Assembly (NCBI GenBank): GCA_028281075.1
Contig: JANQKO010000513.1
Location: 1 to 16,400 of the forward strand
Reading direction: 5' to 3'
From: Alphaproteobacteria bacterium
GTDB lineage: Bacteria; Pseudomonadota; Alphaproteobacteria; GCA-2731375
DNA length: 16,400 bases
The notes under the pieces were generated by a model. It made no database searches. It saw only the letters and a program-made list of their open reading frames with translations, and was not told the origin of the DNA. Shown one piece after another: positions 1 through 5,664 of the stretch. The position numbers and the translations under genes were made by a program. The first letter of the stretch is position 1; each line of letters opens with the position of its first letter.

Positions 1-102
1 CAGTTGACGGCGGTGACCCTGGACCTGCCGGTCGAGGTCTACGATCCGGCCGGGGACCTGGAGAAGGTGCGCGACATGCCGGCGACCGGCGGGCGCAACT
101 GA
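1..102 (+). CDS. 3' end of a truncated reading frame upstream of the Sel1 repeats
   Basis: The frame is open from the window edge and gives 33 residues ending VRDMPATGGRN before a TGA at 100-102. That TGA overlaps the ATG of the following Sel1 frame as TGATG. The composition looks like coding sequence and no family can be named from this fragment. The bases before the ATG at 102, read in the Sel1 frame, give GDRRAQLM, which is how a Sel1 repeat normally begins. One extra base near 86-93 would join the two frames into a single protein. I infer that this is the N-terminal part of the same gene, separated by a frameshift. The alternative is a separate upstream gene that is translationally coupled to the next one. 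Confidence 0.45.
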   Translation, partial: QLTAVTLDLPVEVYDPAGDLEKVRDMPATGGRN

Positions 103-410
103 TGCTGGCGACGCTCTACGATCAGGGCCGCGGGGTCGACCGCGACCTGACGCAGGCCTTCGCCTGGTACCGGCGCGCGGCGAATCAGGGCCAGCCGCAG
201 GCGCAGTTCAATCTCGGTGACTTCTACCGGCAGGGCATCGCGGTCGAAGCAGACCCCGTGGAGGCCTATAAATGGTGGCGCCTGGCGGCGGCGAAGCTCG
301 ACATCGCGGCGCAAAACCTTCGCCTGCTGGCGCGCGGCATGGGCCAGGCGCAGATCACCGACGGCGAGGCCCGCGCGCGGCGGTGGCGGCCGGCGCGCGA
401 GGGCGGGTAG
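102..410 (+). CDS. Sel1-repeat protein, C-terminal part
   Basis: The 102-residue product contains two Sel1-like (TPR-like) repeats. The first runs from about residue 2 to 30 (LATLYDQGRGVDRD, then AFAWYRRAANQG). The second runs from about 34 to 67 (AQFNLGDFYRQGIAVEAD, then AYKWWRLAAA). Sel1 repeats are paired helices that act as protein-protein interaction scaffolds, often in envelope or signalling proteins. No signal peptide is present, and the ATG at 102 falls inside the first repeat rather than before it. The start is therefore suspect, and the true protein probably begins upstream through a frame change near 86-93. The C-terminus is rich in arginine and alanine and shows no further domain. 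Partner and role are unknown. Confidence 0.75.
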   Translation: MLATLYDQGRGVDRDLTQAFAWYRRAANQGQPQAQFNLGDFYRQGIAVEADPVEAYKWWRLAAAKLDIAAQNLRLLARGMGQAQITDGEARARRWRPAREGG

Positions 411-420
411 CCGGCAGCGT

Positions 421-426
421 TATAAT
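421..426 (+). promoter_or_regulatory. -10 element upstream of the GST-like gene
   Basis: A perfect TATAAT stands 58 bases before the ATG at 485 in an otherwise very GC-rich stretch just after the Sel1 stop codon. No good -35 hexamer lies 16-18 bases upstream, so the promoter may be weak or activator-dependent. Confidence 0.45.
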
Positions 427-484
427 ATGCGGCCGGAGATCGGTAGCGGATGCCGGATCGTGGGCGCAACTTCGTGGAGGCGGG

Positions 485-1093
485 ATGTCGATAAAGCTTT
501 ACTGGTGCGCGCAGTCGCGGGCGGGCCGGGTGCTGTGGCTGCTGGAAGAGATCGGCGCGGACTTCGAGGTCGTCGAGATCGACGTGCGGGACGAGGGGGC
601 CAAGGCCCATCCGCTGTTCCGGATCGCCAGCCCCATGGGCAAGGTGCCGGCCATCAGCGACGGCGACGTCAATCTCTGCGACTCGGCGGCGATCAGCCTG
701 TATCTCGCCGACCGCTTTCCCGAGGCCGGCCTGGCGCCGGCGCTCGACGATCCGCTGCGCGCCCGCTACCTCTATTGGATGGTGTTCACGCCGGGCATGC
801 TGGAGCCGGCGCTGACGGAGAAGTTCGGCGGCTGGGAGACCAACCGGTTCCAGCACGGCTGGGGTGACCATGACAGCGTGATGGATGTGCTGAAGGCCGG
901 CCTGGCGCAGGGGCCCTGGCTGCTGGGCAAGCCGTTCTCGGCCGCCGACGTGCTGGTCGGCGCGTCGCTGCATTACATGCAGGTCATCGGCGCGCTGCCG
1001 GAGAGCGACGTGCTGGCGGCTTATGTGGCGCGCTGCCTGGAACGGCCGGCGTTTCAGCGCGCGCTGGCCCGCGACGCGGCGGCCGCCGGGTAG
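485..1093 (+). CDS. Glutathione S-transferase family protein
   Basis: This 202-residue protein has the usual GST length. The N-terminal thioredoxin-like domain (about 1-80) starts KLYWCAQSRAGRVLWLLEE. Ser11-Arg12 sit where the glutathione-activating residue is expected. The cis-proline loop is MGKVPAI (Pro55), and DSAAISLYLAD (67-77) is the glutathione gamma-glutamyl contact helix. The C-terminal helical domain (about 88-200) carries PFSAADVLVG, matching the conserved N-capping box with Asp155. GSTs conjugate or reduce electrophiles with glutathione in the cytoplasm; the substrate cannot be read from the sequence. ATG 485 was chosen because GGAGG at 476-480 sits 4 bases upstream and the domain starts directly after it. 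The gene is monocistronic and convergent with sbtB. Confidence 0.9.
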   Translation: MSIKLYWCAQSRAGRVLWLLEEIGADFEVVEIDVRDEGAKAHPLFRIASPMGKVPAISDGDVNLCDSAAISLYLADRFPEAGLAPALDDPLRARYLYWMVFTPGMLEPALTEKFGGWETNRFQHGWGDHDSVMDVLKAGLAQGPWLLGKPFSAADVLVGASLHYMQVIGALPESDVLAAYVARCLERPAFQRALARDAAAAG

Positions 1094-1122
1094 GCGGGCG
1101 GCGGCGGCAAGGCAGTGGATGT

Positions 1123-1210
1123 CGCCGCCAAGACGCCAAGGCACCAAGAGCACGCGGATGGCACGGTGGTCGGATTGCCCGTCCCTTGGGGGCTCGGCGC
1201 CTTGGCGGTG
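1123..1210. repeat. Imperfect inverted repeat between convergent genes, possible terminator
   Basis: The left arm (1123-1150) contains CGCCAAGACGCCAAGGCACC. The right arm (1184-1210), read on the other strand, contains CACCGCCAAGGCGCCGAG. About 20 of 27 positions match across a loop of some 33 bases. It lies between the GST and sbtB genes, which converge, so it may end transcription in both directions. CGCCAAGG-type palindromes are commonly dispersed in intergenic DNA of high-GC bacteria. No T-run follows, so terminator function is inferred from position only. Confidence 0.6.
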
Positions 1211-1252
1211 AACCCGTCCTTCCTCTCCGGGCCGGCGACGCGAGGCGGCCGC

Positions 1253-1564
1253 TCAGAAACGCTCGGGCCGCACGACCTGGCAGTCGGTCACCGAGACGAT
1301 GCCGATATGGCGCTCGACGACGGAAAAGGCGGCGGTCAGCAGGGTGTCGGCGCGGTCGGGCGCGACGATGCAGACGACGACGGCCATGCCGCCGGCGGCG
1401 CTGACCTGGCCCTCGCGGCTCCAGTGCCCGGACTTGCCCGAGCCGGCGAGCACCGGCAGCACCGTGTAGCCGGTGACGCCGGCGCGGTCGAGGGCATCGG
1501 TCAGGCGCGCCAGCAGCGGCGCCTCGATGACGATCTCGATACGTTTCGCGTCATGGGTCTTCAT
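1253..1564 (-). CDS. sbtB: SbtB-like PII-family regulator
   Basis: This 103-residue protein has the size and beta-alpha-beta pattern of a PII-like trimer subunit. Strand RIEIVIEAPLL is followed by helix RLTDALDRAGVTGYTVLPVL (20-39). A T-loop region GSGKSGHWSREGQV (41-54) follows, then MAVVVCIVAP and SVVERHIGIVSVTDCQVV. TGYTVLPVLAGSGKSG matches the SbtB/DUF3240-like branch more than classical GlnB, and the uridylylated T-loop tyrosine of GlnB is absent. SbtB binds adenine nucleotides and controls the bicarbonate transporter SbtA. The ATG overlaps the sbtA stop codon as TGATG, giving strong translational coupling. The C-terminus ends VRPERF and lacks the cysteine pair loop found in many cyanobacterial SbtB proteins. 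The pairing makes the assignment firm, but the ligand is unknown. Confidence 0.85.
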   Translation of the reverse strand: MKTHDAKRIEIVIEAPLLARLTDALDRAGVTGYTVLPVLAGSGKSGHWSREGQVSAAGGMAVVVCIVAPDRADTLLTAAFSVVERHIGIVSVTDCQVVRPERF

Positions 1565-2553
1565 CAGCCGCCTCCGCGCGCGAGCAGCAGCTCGGCGCCC
1601 AGGAGATAGAGCGAGATGCCGAGCATCAGATTGAAGGGAAACGTCACGCCGAGCGACAGCGTGAGATAGATCGACGGATTGGCCTCGGGCAGGGCGACAC
1701 GCATGGCGGCCGGCACGGCGATATAGGAGGCCGACGCGGCCAGTGTCGCCAGCACCGCGGCGCCGCCGACGGAGAGGCCGATCGCCCAGGCCGTCGCCAG
1801 CCCGAACGACGCGCCGACAAGCGGCATGCCGAGGCCGAACAGGATCACCGGCAGGGCCAGGTCGCGGGCGCTGCGGCGCATGCCACGGCCGGCCAGCAGG
1901 CCCATGTCGAGCAGGAACAGGCAGAGCACGCCCTTGAACGGCGCGACAACGAAGCTCTCGATCTGGGCCAGGCCGTCGGGTCCGGTGATCCAGCCGATGA
2001 CGAAGGCGCCGACCAGCAGGACGATCGAGCCGTTCAGCAGGATCTCGCGCAGCAGCGAGCCGTTGCCCTGGTCGACATGCCCGTTGCCATGGCGGGCCAG
2101 CAGCAGGGCGGTGAAGATCGCCGGTGCCTCCATCACCGCGGCGACGGCGACCATGTAGCCTTCGTAGGCGATGCCGGCGGCGTCCAGCATGGTGGTCGCG
2201 GCGACGAAGGTGACGATCGAGATCGAGCCGTAATGCGCCGCCACGGCGGCGGCGTCGGTGCGCGACAGCGACGAGACCAGGCGCAGGATGGCGTAGGCGA
2301 CGACCGGGATCAGGGCCGACAGCAGGCCGCCGGCGACCAGCGTCATGGCGACGCGGGCGTCGAGGCCGTGCGCGGCGACGCCGGCCCCGCCCTTGAAGCC
2401 GATCGCCAGCAGCAGGTAGATCGACAGGCCCTTGGCGACGGCCTCCGGGATCGACAGCTCGGACCGCGCCATGGCGGCGGCGAAGCCGAGCACGAAGAAC
2501 AGTACCATCGGCGACAGCAGGTTGGTCGCCGCCAAGGTCAGCAATTGATCCAT
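1564..2553 (-). CDS. sbtA: SbtA-type sodium-dependent bicarbonate transporter
   Basis: This 329-residue, highly hydrophobic inner-membrane protein fits the SbtA (DUF897) family in length. It appears to have about ten membrane segments arranged as two related halves. Recognisable family motifs are MVLFFVLGFAAAMARSELSIP near the N-terminus, GFKGGAGV (52-59), AHYGSISIVTFVAATT (106-121) and PFKGVLCLFLLDMGLLAGRG in the second half. Cyanobacterial SbtA imports bicarbonate with sodium to feed carbon fixation. In heterotrophs, homologues may supply bicarbonate to carboxylases or move another anion. ATG 2553 was chosen over the codon at 2571 because GAGGGGG lies about 5 bases upstream of it. The gene overlaps sbtB downstream in a two-gene operon. 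No carboxysome or RuBisCO gene is in view. Confidence 0.88.
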   Translation of the reverse strand: MDQLLTLAATNLLSPMVLFFVLGFAAAMARSELSIPEAVAKGLSIYLLLAIGFKGGAGVAAHGLDARVAMTLVAGGLLSALIPVVAYAILRLVSSLSRTDAAAVAAHYGSISIVTFVAATTMLDAAGIAYEGYMVAVAAVMEAPAIFTALLLARHGNGHVDQGNGSLLREILLNGSIVLLVGAFVIGWITGPDGLAQIESFVVAPFKGVLCLFLLDMGLLAGRGMRRSARDLALPVILFGLGMPLVGASFGLATAWAIGLSVGGAAVLATLAASASYIAVPAAMRVALPEANPSIYLTLSLGVTFPFNLMLGISLYLLGAELLLARGGG

Positions 2554-2576
2554 GCAACCCCCTCGAAACACCCGCA

Positions 2577-2588
2577 GGCCGATCGGCC
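2577..2588. promoter_or_regulatory. 12-bp perfect palindrome upstream of sbtA
   Basis: GGCCGATCGGCC reads the same on both strands and sits 24 bases before the sbtA start codon. It is a plausible operator or small hairpin in the leader. In GC-rich DNA such a palindrome can also arise by chance, so this is a weak call. Confidence 0.3.
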
Positions 2589-2654
2589 AGCATCGGCCAT
2601 CGCCCCCTCCGAGGCGCTTCTAAACCGCCGGCGCGCCGCGCGGCAAGGGCCGCA

Positions 2655-2780
2655 TCACGCGCCGCGGCACAAGCCGGCCGCCACCAGGTCGGCGGTCGCG
2701 GCGGCATGGACCGGTCTGGTGGGCGTGTCGGGTCCGAACGACCCGGCCTGCATGTCGATGATGATCAGCGCGTGCGTCAT
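2655..2780 (-). pseudogene. Remnant of an isochorismatase-family cysteine hydrolase (N-terminus)
   Basis: Reading the minus strand from an ATG at 2780 gives MTHALIIIDMQAGSF, then GPDTPTRP, then low-similarity sequence and a TGA after 41 residues. The ALIIIDMQxGSF stretch is the hallmark first strand and catalytic aspartate loop (Asp9) of isochorismatase/nicotinamidase-type hydrolases, which are normally about 180-200 residues. The lysine and cysteine of the catalytic triad would lie in the missing part. A possible continuation in another frame (AARDAALAARRAGG) resembles the helix after the first strand, suggesting a frameshift as well as a deletion. It lies between sbtA and the kinase gene, upstream of sbtA on the same strand. 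No intact copy is in the window. Confidence 0.6.
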
Positions 2781-2802
2781 GCCGTACGATCGCATGACAC
2801 GC
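2770..2802. promoter_or_regulatory. Inverted repeat in the sbtA/kinase intergenic region
   Basis: GTCATGC (2776-2782) and GCATGAC (2792-2798) are perfect inverted arms around 9 bases. With a two-base bulge the arms extend outward to GCGT (from 2770) and ACGC (to 2802). The dyad overlaps the start codon of the hydrolase remnant and lies 58 bases before the kinase start. It could be an operator or a transcript hairpin. Confidence 0.4.
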
Positions 2803-2860
2803 GACAAATGTCGGTGGCCGAATTCGGTTTCGGCGCGGAGGGAGCAATCGGAGCCGTCAT

Positions 2861-3373
2861 GTGCTGGTGATCTTCGCGGGCCTGCCGGGGACCGGCAAGA
2901 CGACGCTCGCCCACGAGCTGGCGCGGCGGCTCGGCGCGGTCTACCTGCGTATCGATCGCATCGAGCGGGCGCTGGCGGAGTCTTATCTCAAGATCCATCC
3001 GGCCGAGGATGCCGGCTACCAGGTCGGCTACGTGCTGGCGGAAGACAATCTGCGGCTGGGCCGGACGGTGATCGCCGATTCGGTCAATCCCATCGCGTTG
3101 ACCCGGGACGCCTGGCTGCGGGCCGCCGCGCGCGCGGGCCGGGCCGGCATCGAGGTCGAGGTGATCTGCTCGGACCCGGCCGAGCACCGGCGGCGGGTCG
3201 AGGAACGGCGGTCCGACATCGCCGGCCTGAAGCCGCCGGACTGGCGGGCGGTGGTCGGCCGCGACTACCGGCCCTGGGAGCGGGACCGCATCGTCATCGA
3301 CACCGCCGGCCGGTCCGTCGAACAGAGCCTCGACGAGCTGCTGGGCCGCCTGCCGTCGCCGGCCGCGGATTGA
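2861..3373 (+). CDS. AAA-family P-loop kinase-like protein
   Basis: This 170-residue protein belongs to the small P-loop kinase group annotated as AAA family ATPase (PF13671 type). Walker A is GLPGTGKTT (7-15). LRIDRIERAL (29-38) holds an acidic residue typical of the substrate-binding helix. VIADSVNP (70-77) fills the Walker B region. CSDPAEHRRRVEERRSD (103-119) is an arginine-rich lid, and VIDTAGRSVEQSLDEL closes the fold. Members probably phosphorylate a small molecule or nucleoside-like substrate in the cytoplasm; the substrate is unknown. The start is GTG 2861. The ATG two bases earlier runs into a stop, and GGAG at 2850-2853 has suitable spacing to the GTG. It stands alone, with repeat-rich DNA downstream. 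Confidence 0.85.
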   Translation: MLVIFAGLPGTGKTTLAHELARRLGAVYLRIDRIERALAESYLKIHPAEDAGYQVGYVLAEDNLRLGRTVIADSVNPIALTRDAWLRAAARAGRAGIEVEVICSDPAEHRRRVEERRSDIAGLKPPDWRAVVGRDYRPWERDRIVIDTAGRSVEQSLDELLGRLPSPAAD

Positions 3374-3546
3374 GTTGCCGGGCGCGGCGCGCGGACCGGG
3401 AGCGGTTTGCCGAACGGTGGTATGCGCGATGCCCTTCATAGGGGAGTGGGGGTCACCCGAAGACATCCCGTTCCAGCAGGCTATTGAAATGATCCGATAT
3501 CGCGGCTGACCATCCTTCGAGACAGCCCCTATCGGGGCTTCCTCAG

Positions 3547-3704
3547 AGCCTGTGAATGAATTACTCACGACCAAAAGAAGCCGTCATGCTGGCGCAGGCC
3601 AGCATCCAGCGGCATCGCAACCTGTTCAAAAACAACAAAAATGGATCCTGGCCTTCGCCAGGATGACAACTTGGGGGGGCATCGGTGCGATTTCTTCACA
3701 GGCT
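3547..3704. mobile_element. 158-bp MITE-like insertion nested in the large repeat
   Basis: The ends are perfect inverted repeats, AGCCTGTGAA at 3547-3556 and TTCACAGGCT at 3695-3704. CTCAG occurs directly on both sides (3542-3546 and 3705-3709). The uninterrupted copy at 9382-9549 has CTCAG once at the same place, so removal of the insert plus one CTCAG restores the empty site. Because of sequence ambiguity at the edges, the duplication could be read as 3 to 5 bases. It is non-autonomous, with no transposase gene. Confidence 0.8.
3583..3667 (+). repeat. 85-bp palindromic repeat, copy A
   Basis: It begins GTCATGCTGGCGCAGGCCAG and ends with the inverse type, CTGGCCTTCGCCAGGATGAC. The arms are 26 bases and the spacer is 33 bases. 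Each arm is itself a small hairpin. A second copy of the same length lies at 7396-7480 in the opposite orientation, and the spacers match at 23 of 33 positions. False translation gives the peptide WILAFARMT, a familiar signature of this widespread repeat type. It resembles dRS3-like and related small palindromes in other proteobacteria. It lies inside the 158-bp insertion. Confidence 0.8.
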
Positions 3705-3798
3705 CTCAGGATGAGGAATCTCTTGAATTCAATGACTTATCCTGAAGCGTCGTCTGGAAGCATGCTGGCGCCGATATCGCGGCTTTTTCAGCAGCCTG

Positions 3799-4329
3799 CT
3801 AGGCCTCGCGGCCGGCCAGCGCCTTGAGCCTGTCGCGGTCGATGTCGGCCGGTCGACCCGCCGCGTCGAAGGGGTGCTTGAAGTTGAAGGCGTGGGTGGT
3901 GGGGCCGTGTTCGTGCAGGTGCGCGTGGCGGGCCACCGCCTCGGTCCAGTCCGGCACCGTGTCGGCGTCGACCCACCAAAGCGCATACGGCGGCCAGGCG
4001 GGCTTGCGGAACCAGCTTCGGCCATGGGACAGCGCCTCAGCGTGCAGGCCGAAATAGCTGAACGCCATCGGCGATTCCAGGTCTTCCCAGAGCGACAGCG
4101 TCGCCGGCGACCAGCCGTCGCCGCGCTCCTCGTAGAACCGTGGGTAGGTCTCCCGCCCCCAGCTCGCGGGGCCGGGATCGCCGGCATAGCCGGAGCGCGC
4201 GATGAAACCCGGTGCCCGCTCGACGGCGGCCAGGATCGGGTCGTTGCGCCGGTGGAAGCCGTCGTTGGCCGGGTTCTCGGCGCGCTCGATGAAGACGCCG
4301 AAGGTATAGAGCACCAGTCGTTGGCTCAT
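3799..4329 (-). CDS. DUF3291 domain protein
   Basis: This 176-residue protein matches the DUF3291 family, a dimeric alpha/beta-barrel (antibiotic monooxygenase-like) fold. Recognised stretches are LVLYTFGVF at the start, GFHRRNDPILAAVERAPGFI, ATLSLWEDLESPMAFSYFGL, HAEALSHGRSWFRKP and PYALWWVDAD. The family has no established biochemical function; some relatives of the fold degrade or oxidise small aromatic compounds. ATG 4329 was chosen because the family sequence begins there; the ribosome binding site is weak. The stop codon TAG lies exactly at the right edge of the large repeat, so the insertion may have supplied the stop and altered the last residues. The 105 bases between this gene and the GFA gene hold nothing notable. 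Confidence 0.82.
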   Translation of the reverse strand: MSQRLVLYTFGVFIERAENPANDGFHRRNDPILAAVERAPGFIARSGYAGDPGPASWGRETYPRFYEERGDGWSPATLSLWEDLESPMAFSYFGLHAEALSHGRSWFRKPAWPPYALWWVDADTVPDWTEAVARHAHLHEHGPTTHAFNFKHPFDAAGRPADIDRDRLKALAGREA

Positions 4330-4434
4330 GCCGCCCGGTTCCGTGATTGACGCGCCGATCGCCAGGAGCGGTCCCATCCCACGTCGCGGCCGGGAGATCA
4401 ACAGGCAACTCGCCGCCAAGGTCGTGCGCGCGGG

Positions 4435-4827
4435 CTACGTCAGGTCGGGGTCGACATGGTCCCAGGGCTGGGCCGCGGACCGGAAGACCACGGTCTCGGG
4501 CCGGAAGCCGCCGGGGTCGTCCAGCGTGGCGGCGTGCACGTAGAGCGACTGCGGGTAGCCGGAATTGCGGTTCAGCATCGGCGAGCCGCAGGTCGGGCAG
4601 AAGCCGCGGCTGACGGTGTTGCCGCTGTCGGCTTGCTGATCGAAGAACCGGACCTCGCCGGTGACCGTGACCGCGTCGGCCGGCAGCACCAGGGCGGCCG
4701 CGTGGCCGGCGCCGGTGGCGCGCTGGCACTGCCGGCACTGGCAGATGAGCGAGAAGGTCGGTTCGGCGGTCGAGGCATAGCGGATCGCGCCGCAGGCGCA
4801 GCCGCCGGTGATGGGTGTGTCAGTCAT
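4435..4827 (-). CDS. GFA/CENP-V family zinc protein
   Basis: This 130-residue protein has the full cysteine pattern of the glutathione-dependent formaldehyde-activating (GFA) fold. The cysteines are Cys10 and Cys12 in GGCACGAIRY, Cys29, Cys31 and Cys34 in CQCRQCQR, and Cys77 and Cys80 in FCPTCGSP. These bind zinc; Gfa of Paracoccus promotes S-hydroxymethylglutathione formation, but most family members have no proven activity. It is the last gene of the ArsR, SRPBCC and GFA operon. Its ATG at 4827 overlaps the end of the SRPBCC gene by 8 bases, so translation is coupled. Control is presumably by the ArsR regulator at the head of the operon. Function in formaldehyde metabolism should not be assumed. 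Confidence 0.88.
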   Translation of the reverse strand: MTDTPITGGCACGAIRYASTAEPTFSLICQCRQCQRATGAGHAAALVLPADAVTVTGEVRFFDQQADSGNTVSRGFCPTCGSPMLNRNSGYPQSLYVHAATLDDPGGFRPETVVFRSAAQPWDHVDPDLT

Positions 4828-5317
4828 GGCGCCGATCTCCGTTCGCGTCGAGGCCGGCGGTGTCGATGAGACGCGCCAGCCGGCTGAGCGAGCTCTCCCA
4901 GCCCGGCCGCGCGCTGGCGGCGTCGGGCGCGTCGGCCGGCAGGTGATGGGCGATGGTCAGCAACGTGCCGGCACCCGCCGGCGCGAAATCGATCACGACC
5001 AGGGACGGCGCGCCCGCTTCGCCGTTGCGGGTGGCGGTCCAGGAAAACGACAGGCGTTCCGTCGGCCTGACCTCGCGGTAGACGCCCCGCATCTCGAACT
5101 GGTTGCCGTCGGGCGTGTCGAAGGAGATCCGCCAGGCGCCACCGACCCGCGGGTCGAGGTCATGAATCCGGACGATGCGTTCCCCGCCGGCCCACCAGCG
5201 CCGCAGCCTGGCCGGATTGACCCAGGCGTCGAACACGCTCGCCGGCGTCGCCGATAGGGTTCGCGAGACCCGTACCACGCTGTCGGCGTCCGGCATGCCC
5301 GGATCGGCGGCGATCAT
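4820..5317 (-). CDS. SRPBCC (AHSA1-type) protein of the first ArsR module
   Basis: This 165-residue protein belongs to the START-like SRPBCC superfamily, AHSA1 branch. Typical segments are VSRTLSATPASVFDAWVNP near residue 18, RLRRWWAGG, the DLDPRVGGAWRISF turn, VYREVRPTERLSFSW, and a C-terminal GWESSLSRLARLID helix. The fold makes a deep hydrophobic pocket for an unknown ligand. Such proteins are very often encoded beside an ArsR regulator. Its ATG overlaps the ArsR stop as ATGA, and GGAG precedes it. It overlaps the GFA gene by 8 bases at its end. It is paralogous to the SRPBCC gene at 11268-11714, with which it shares the D-x-R-V-G-G turn. Confidence 0.88.
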   Translation of the reverse strand: MIAADPGMPDADSVVRVSRTLSATPASVFDAWVNPARLRRWWAGGERIVRIHDLDPRVGGAWRISFDTPDGNQFEMRGVYREVRPTERLSFSWTATRNGEAGAPSLVVIDFAPAGAGTLLTIAHHLPADAPDAASARPGWESSLSRLARLIDTAGLDANGDRRHD

Positions 5318-5652
5318 GCGTCGTCTCCTTCCACGGCCAGGAACGCCTCGAGATGGTCGATCTGGCCGTCCCAGAAGCGGCGGTATTGCCCGACCCAGTC
5401 GGCGGCCCGCTTGAGCGCGGCCGGCTCGAGCCGGCAGATGCGGTCGCGGCCGCGTTTCTCGTGGCTGATCAGGCCGGCCCGGGCGAGCACGCGGACGTGC
5501 TTGGACAGGCCCGTCAGGCTCATGCGGTCCGCGACGGGGAAGTCCGAGACCTTGCGCTCGCCCCGCATCAGCGTCGCCAGGATGGCCCGGCGCGTGGGGT
5601 CGCCGAGGGCGGAAAAGACCTGGTCGAGCCGGGCATCTTGATAGTGAACCAT
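5314..5652 (-). CDS. ArsR-family regulator, first module
   Basis: This 112-residue winged-helix regulator starts MVHYQDARLDQVFSALGDP, followed by TRRAILATLMRGERKVSDF. The recognition helix region is SLTGLSKHVRVLARAGLI and the wing is EKRGRDRICRLEP. The C-terminal QYRRFWDGQIDHLEAFL is typical of ArsR proteins paired with SRPBCC genes. The cysteine metal site of ArsR/SmtB is absent, so a non-metal signal is likely. ATG 5652 was chosen over GTG 5661 because the GTG overlaps the -10 element. No Shine-Dalgarno sequence is present and the predicted mRNA begins at about the ATG. A perfect inverted repeat spans the start codon, predicting autorepression. Confidence 0.92.
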   Translation of the reverse strand: MVHYQDARLDQVFSALGDPTRRAILATLMRGERKVSDFPVADRMSLTGLSKHVRVLARAGLISHEKRGRDRICRLEPAALKRAADWVGQYRRFWDGQIDHLEAFLAVEGDDA

Positions 5653-5664
5653 AAAGTTCACTAT
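5641..5664. promoter_or_regulatory. Operator dyad over the start codon of the first arsR
   Basis: ATAGTGAAC (5641-5649) and GTTCACTAT (5656-5664) are perfect 9-bp inverted arms with a 6-base spacer. On the coding strand the last three spacer bases are the ATG start codon. The dyad also covers most of the -10 element. Binding here would block both polymerase and the 5' end of the transcript. Confidence 0.85.

Larger units (their letters stand above)
3476..3799. repeat. Large palindromic repeat, copy 1 (interrupted)
   Basis: This copy shares about 150 positions with 9382-9549 at roughly 95 percent identity, in the same orientation. The ends are imperfect inverted repeats: the left end holds GCAGGCT then TTGAAA and GATATCG; the right end, read on the other strand, holds GCAGGCTGCTGAAA and GATATCG. 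Internally it has a hairpin of the CATCCTTCGAG ... CTCAGGATG type and an EcoRI-like GAATTC. This copy has lost 16 bases relative to the other and carries a 158-bp insertion at 3547-3704. It has no coding capacity, so it resembles a MITE or a mobile palindromic unit moved by an enzyme encoded elsewhere. The stretch 3374-3475 between the kinase gene and this element holds nothing I recognise. Confidence 0.85.

Noticed and set aside
2077..3441. Plus-strand open frame of 454 codons across sbtA, the intergenic region and the kinase gene
   Set aside because: It crosses two real genes on different frames or strands and has arginine- and glycine-rich composition without any motif.
3476..3799. Repeats considered as a CRISPR array
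   Set aside because: There are no regularly spaced identical units and no cas genes. The symmetry is that of nested palindromic elements.
3552..3827. Small plus-strand open frame over the repeat region
   Set aside because: It is made entirely from the nested repeats and contains the same repeat-derived peptide.
5661..5661. GTG at 5661 as the start of the first arsR gene
   Set aside because: It overlaps the -10 hexamer, so it could not be in the mRNA. ATG 5652 aligns with the start of the paralogous regulator.
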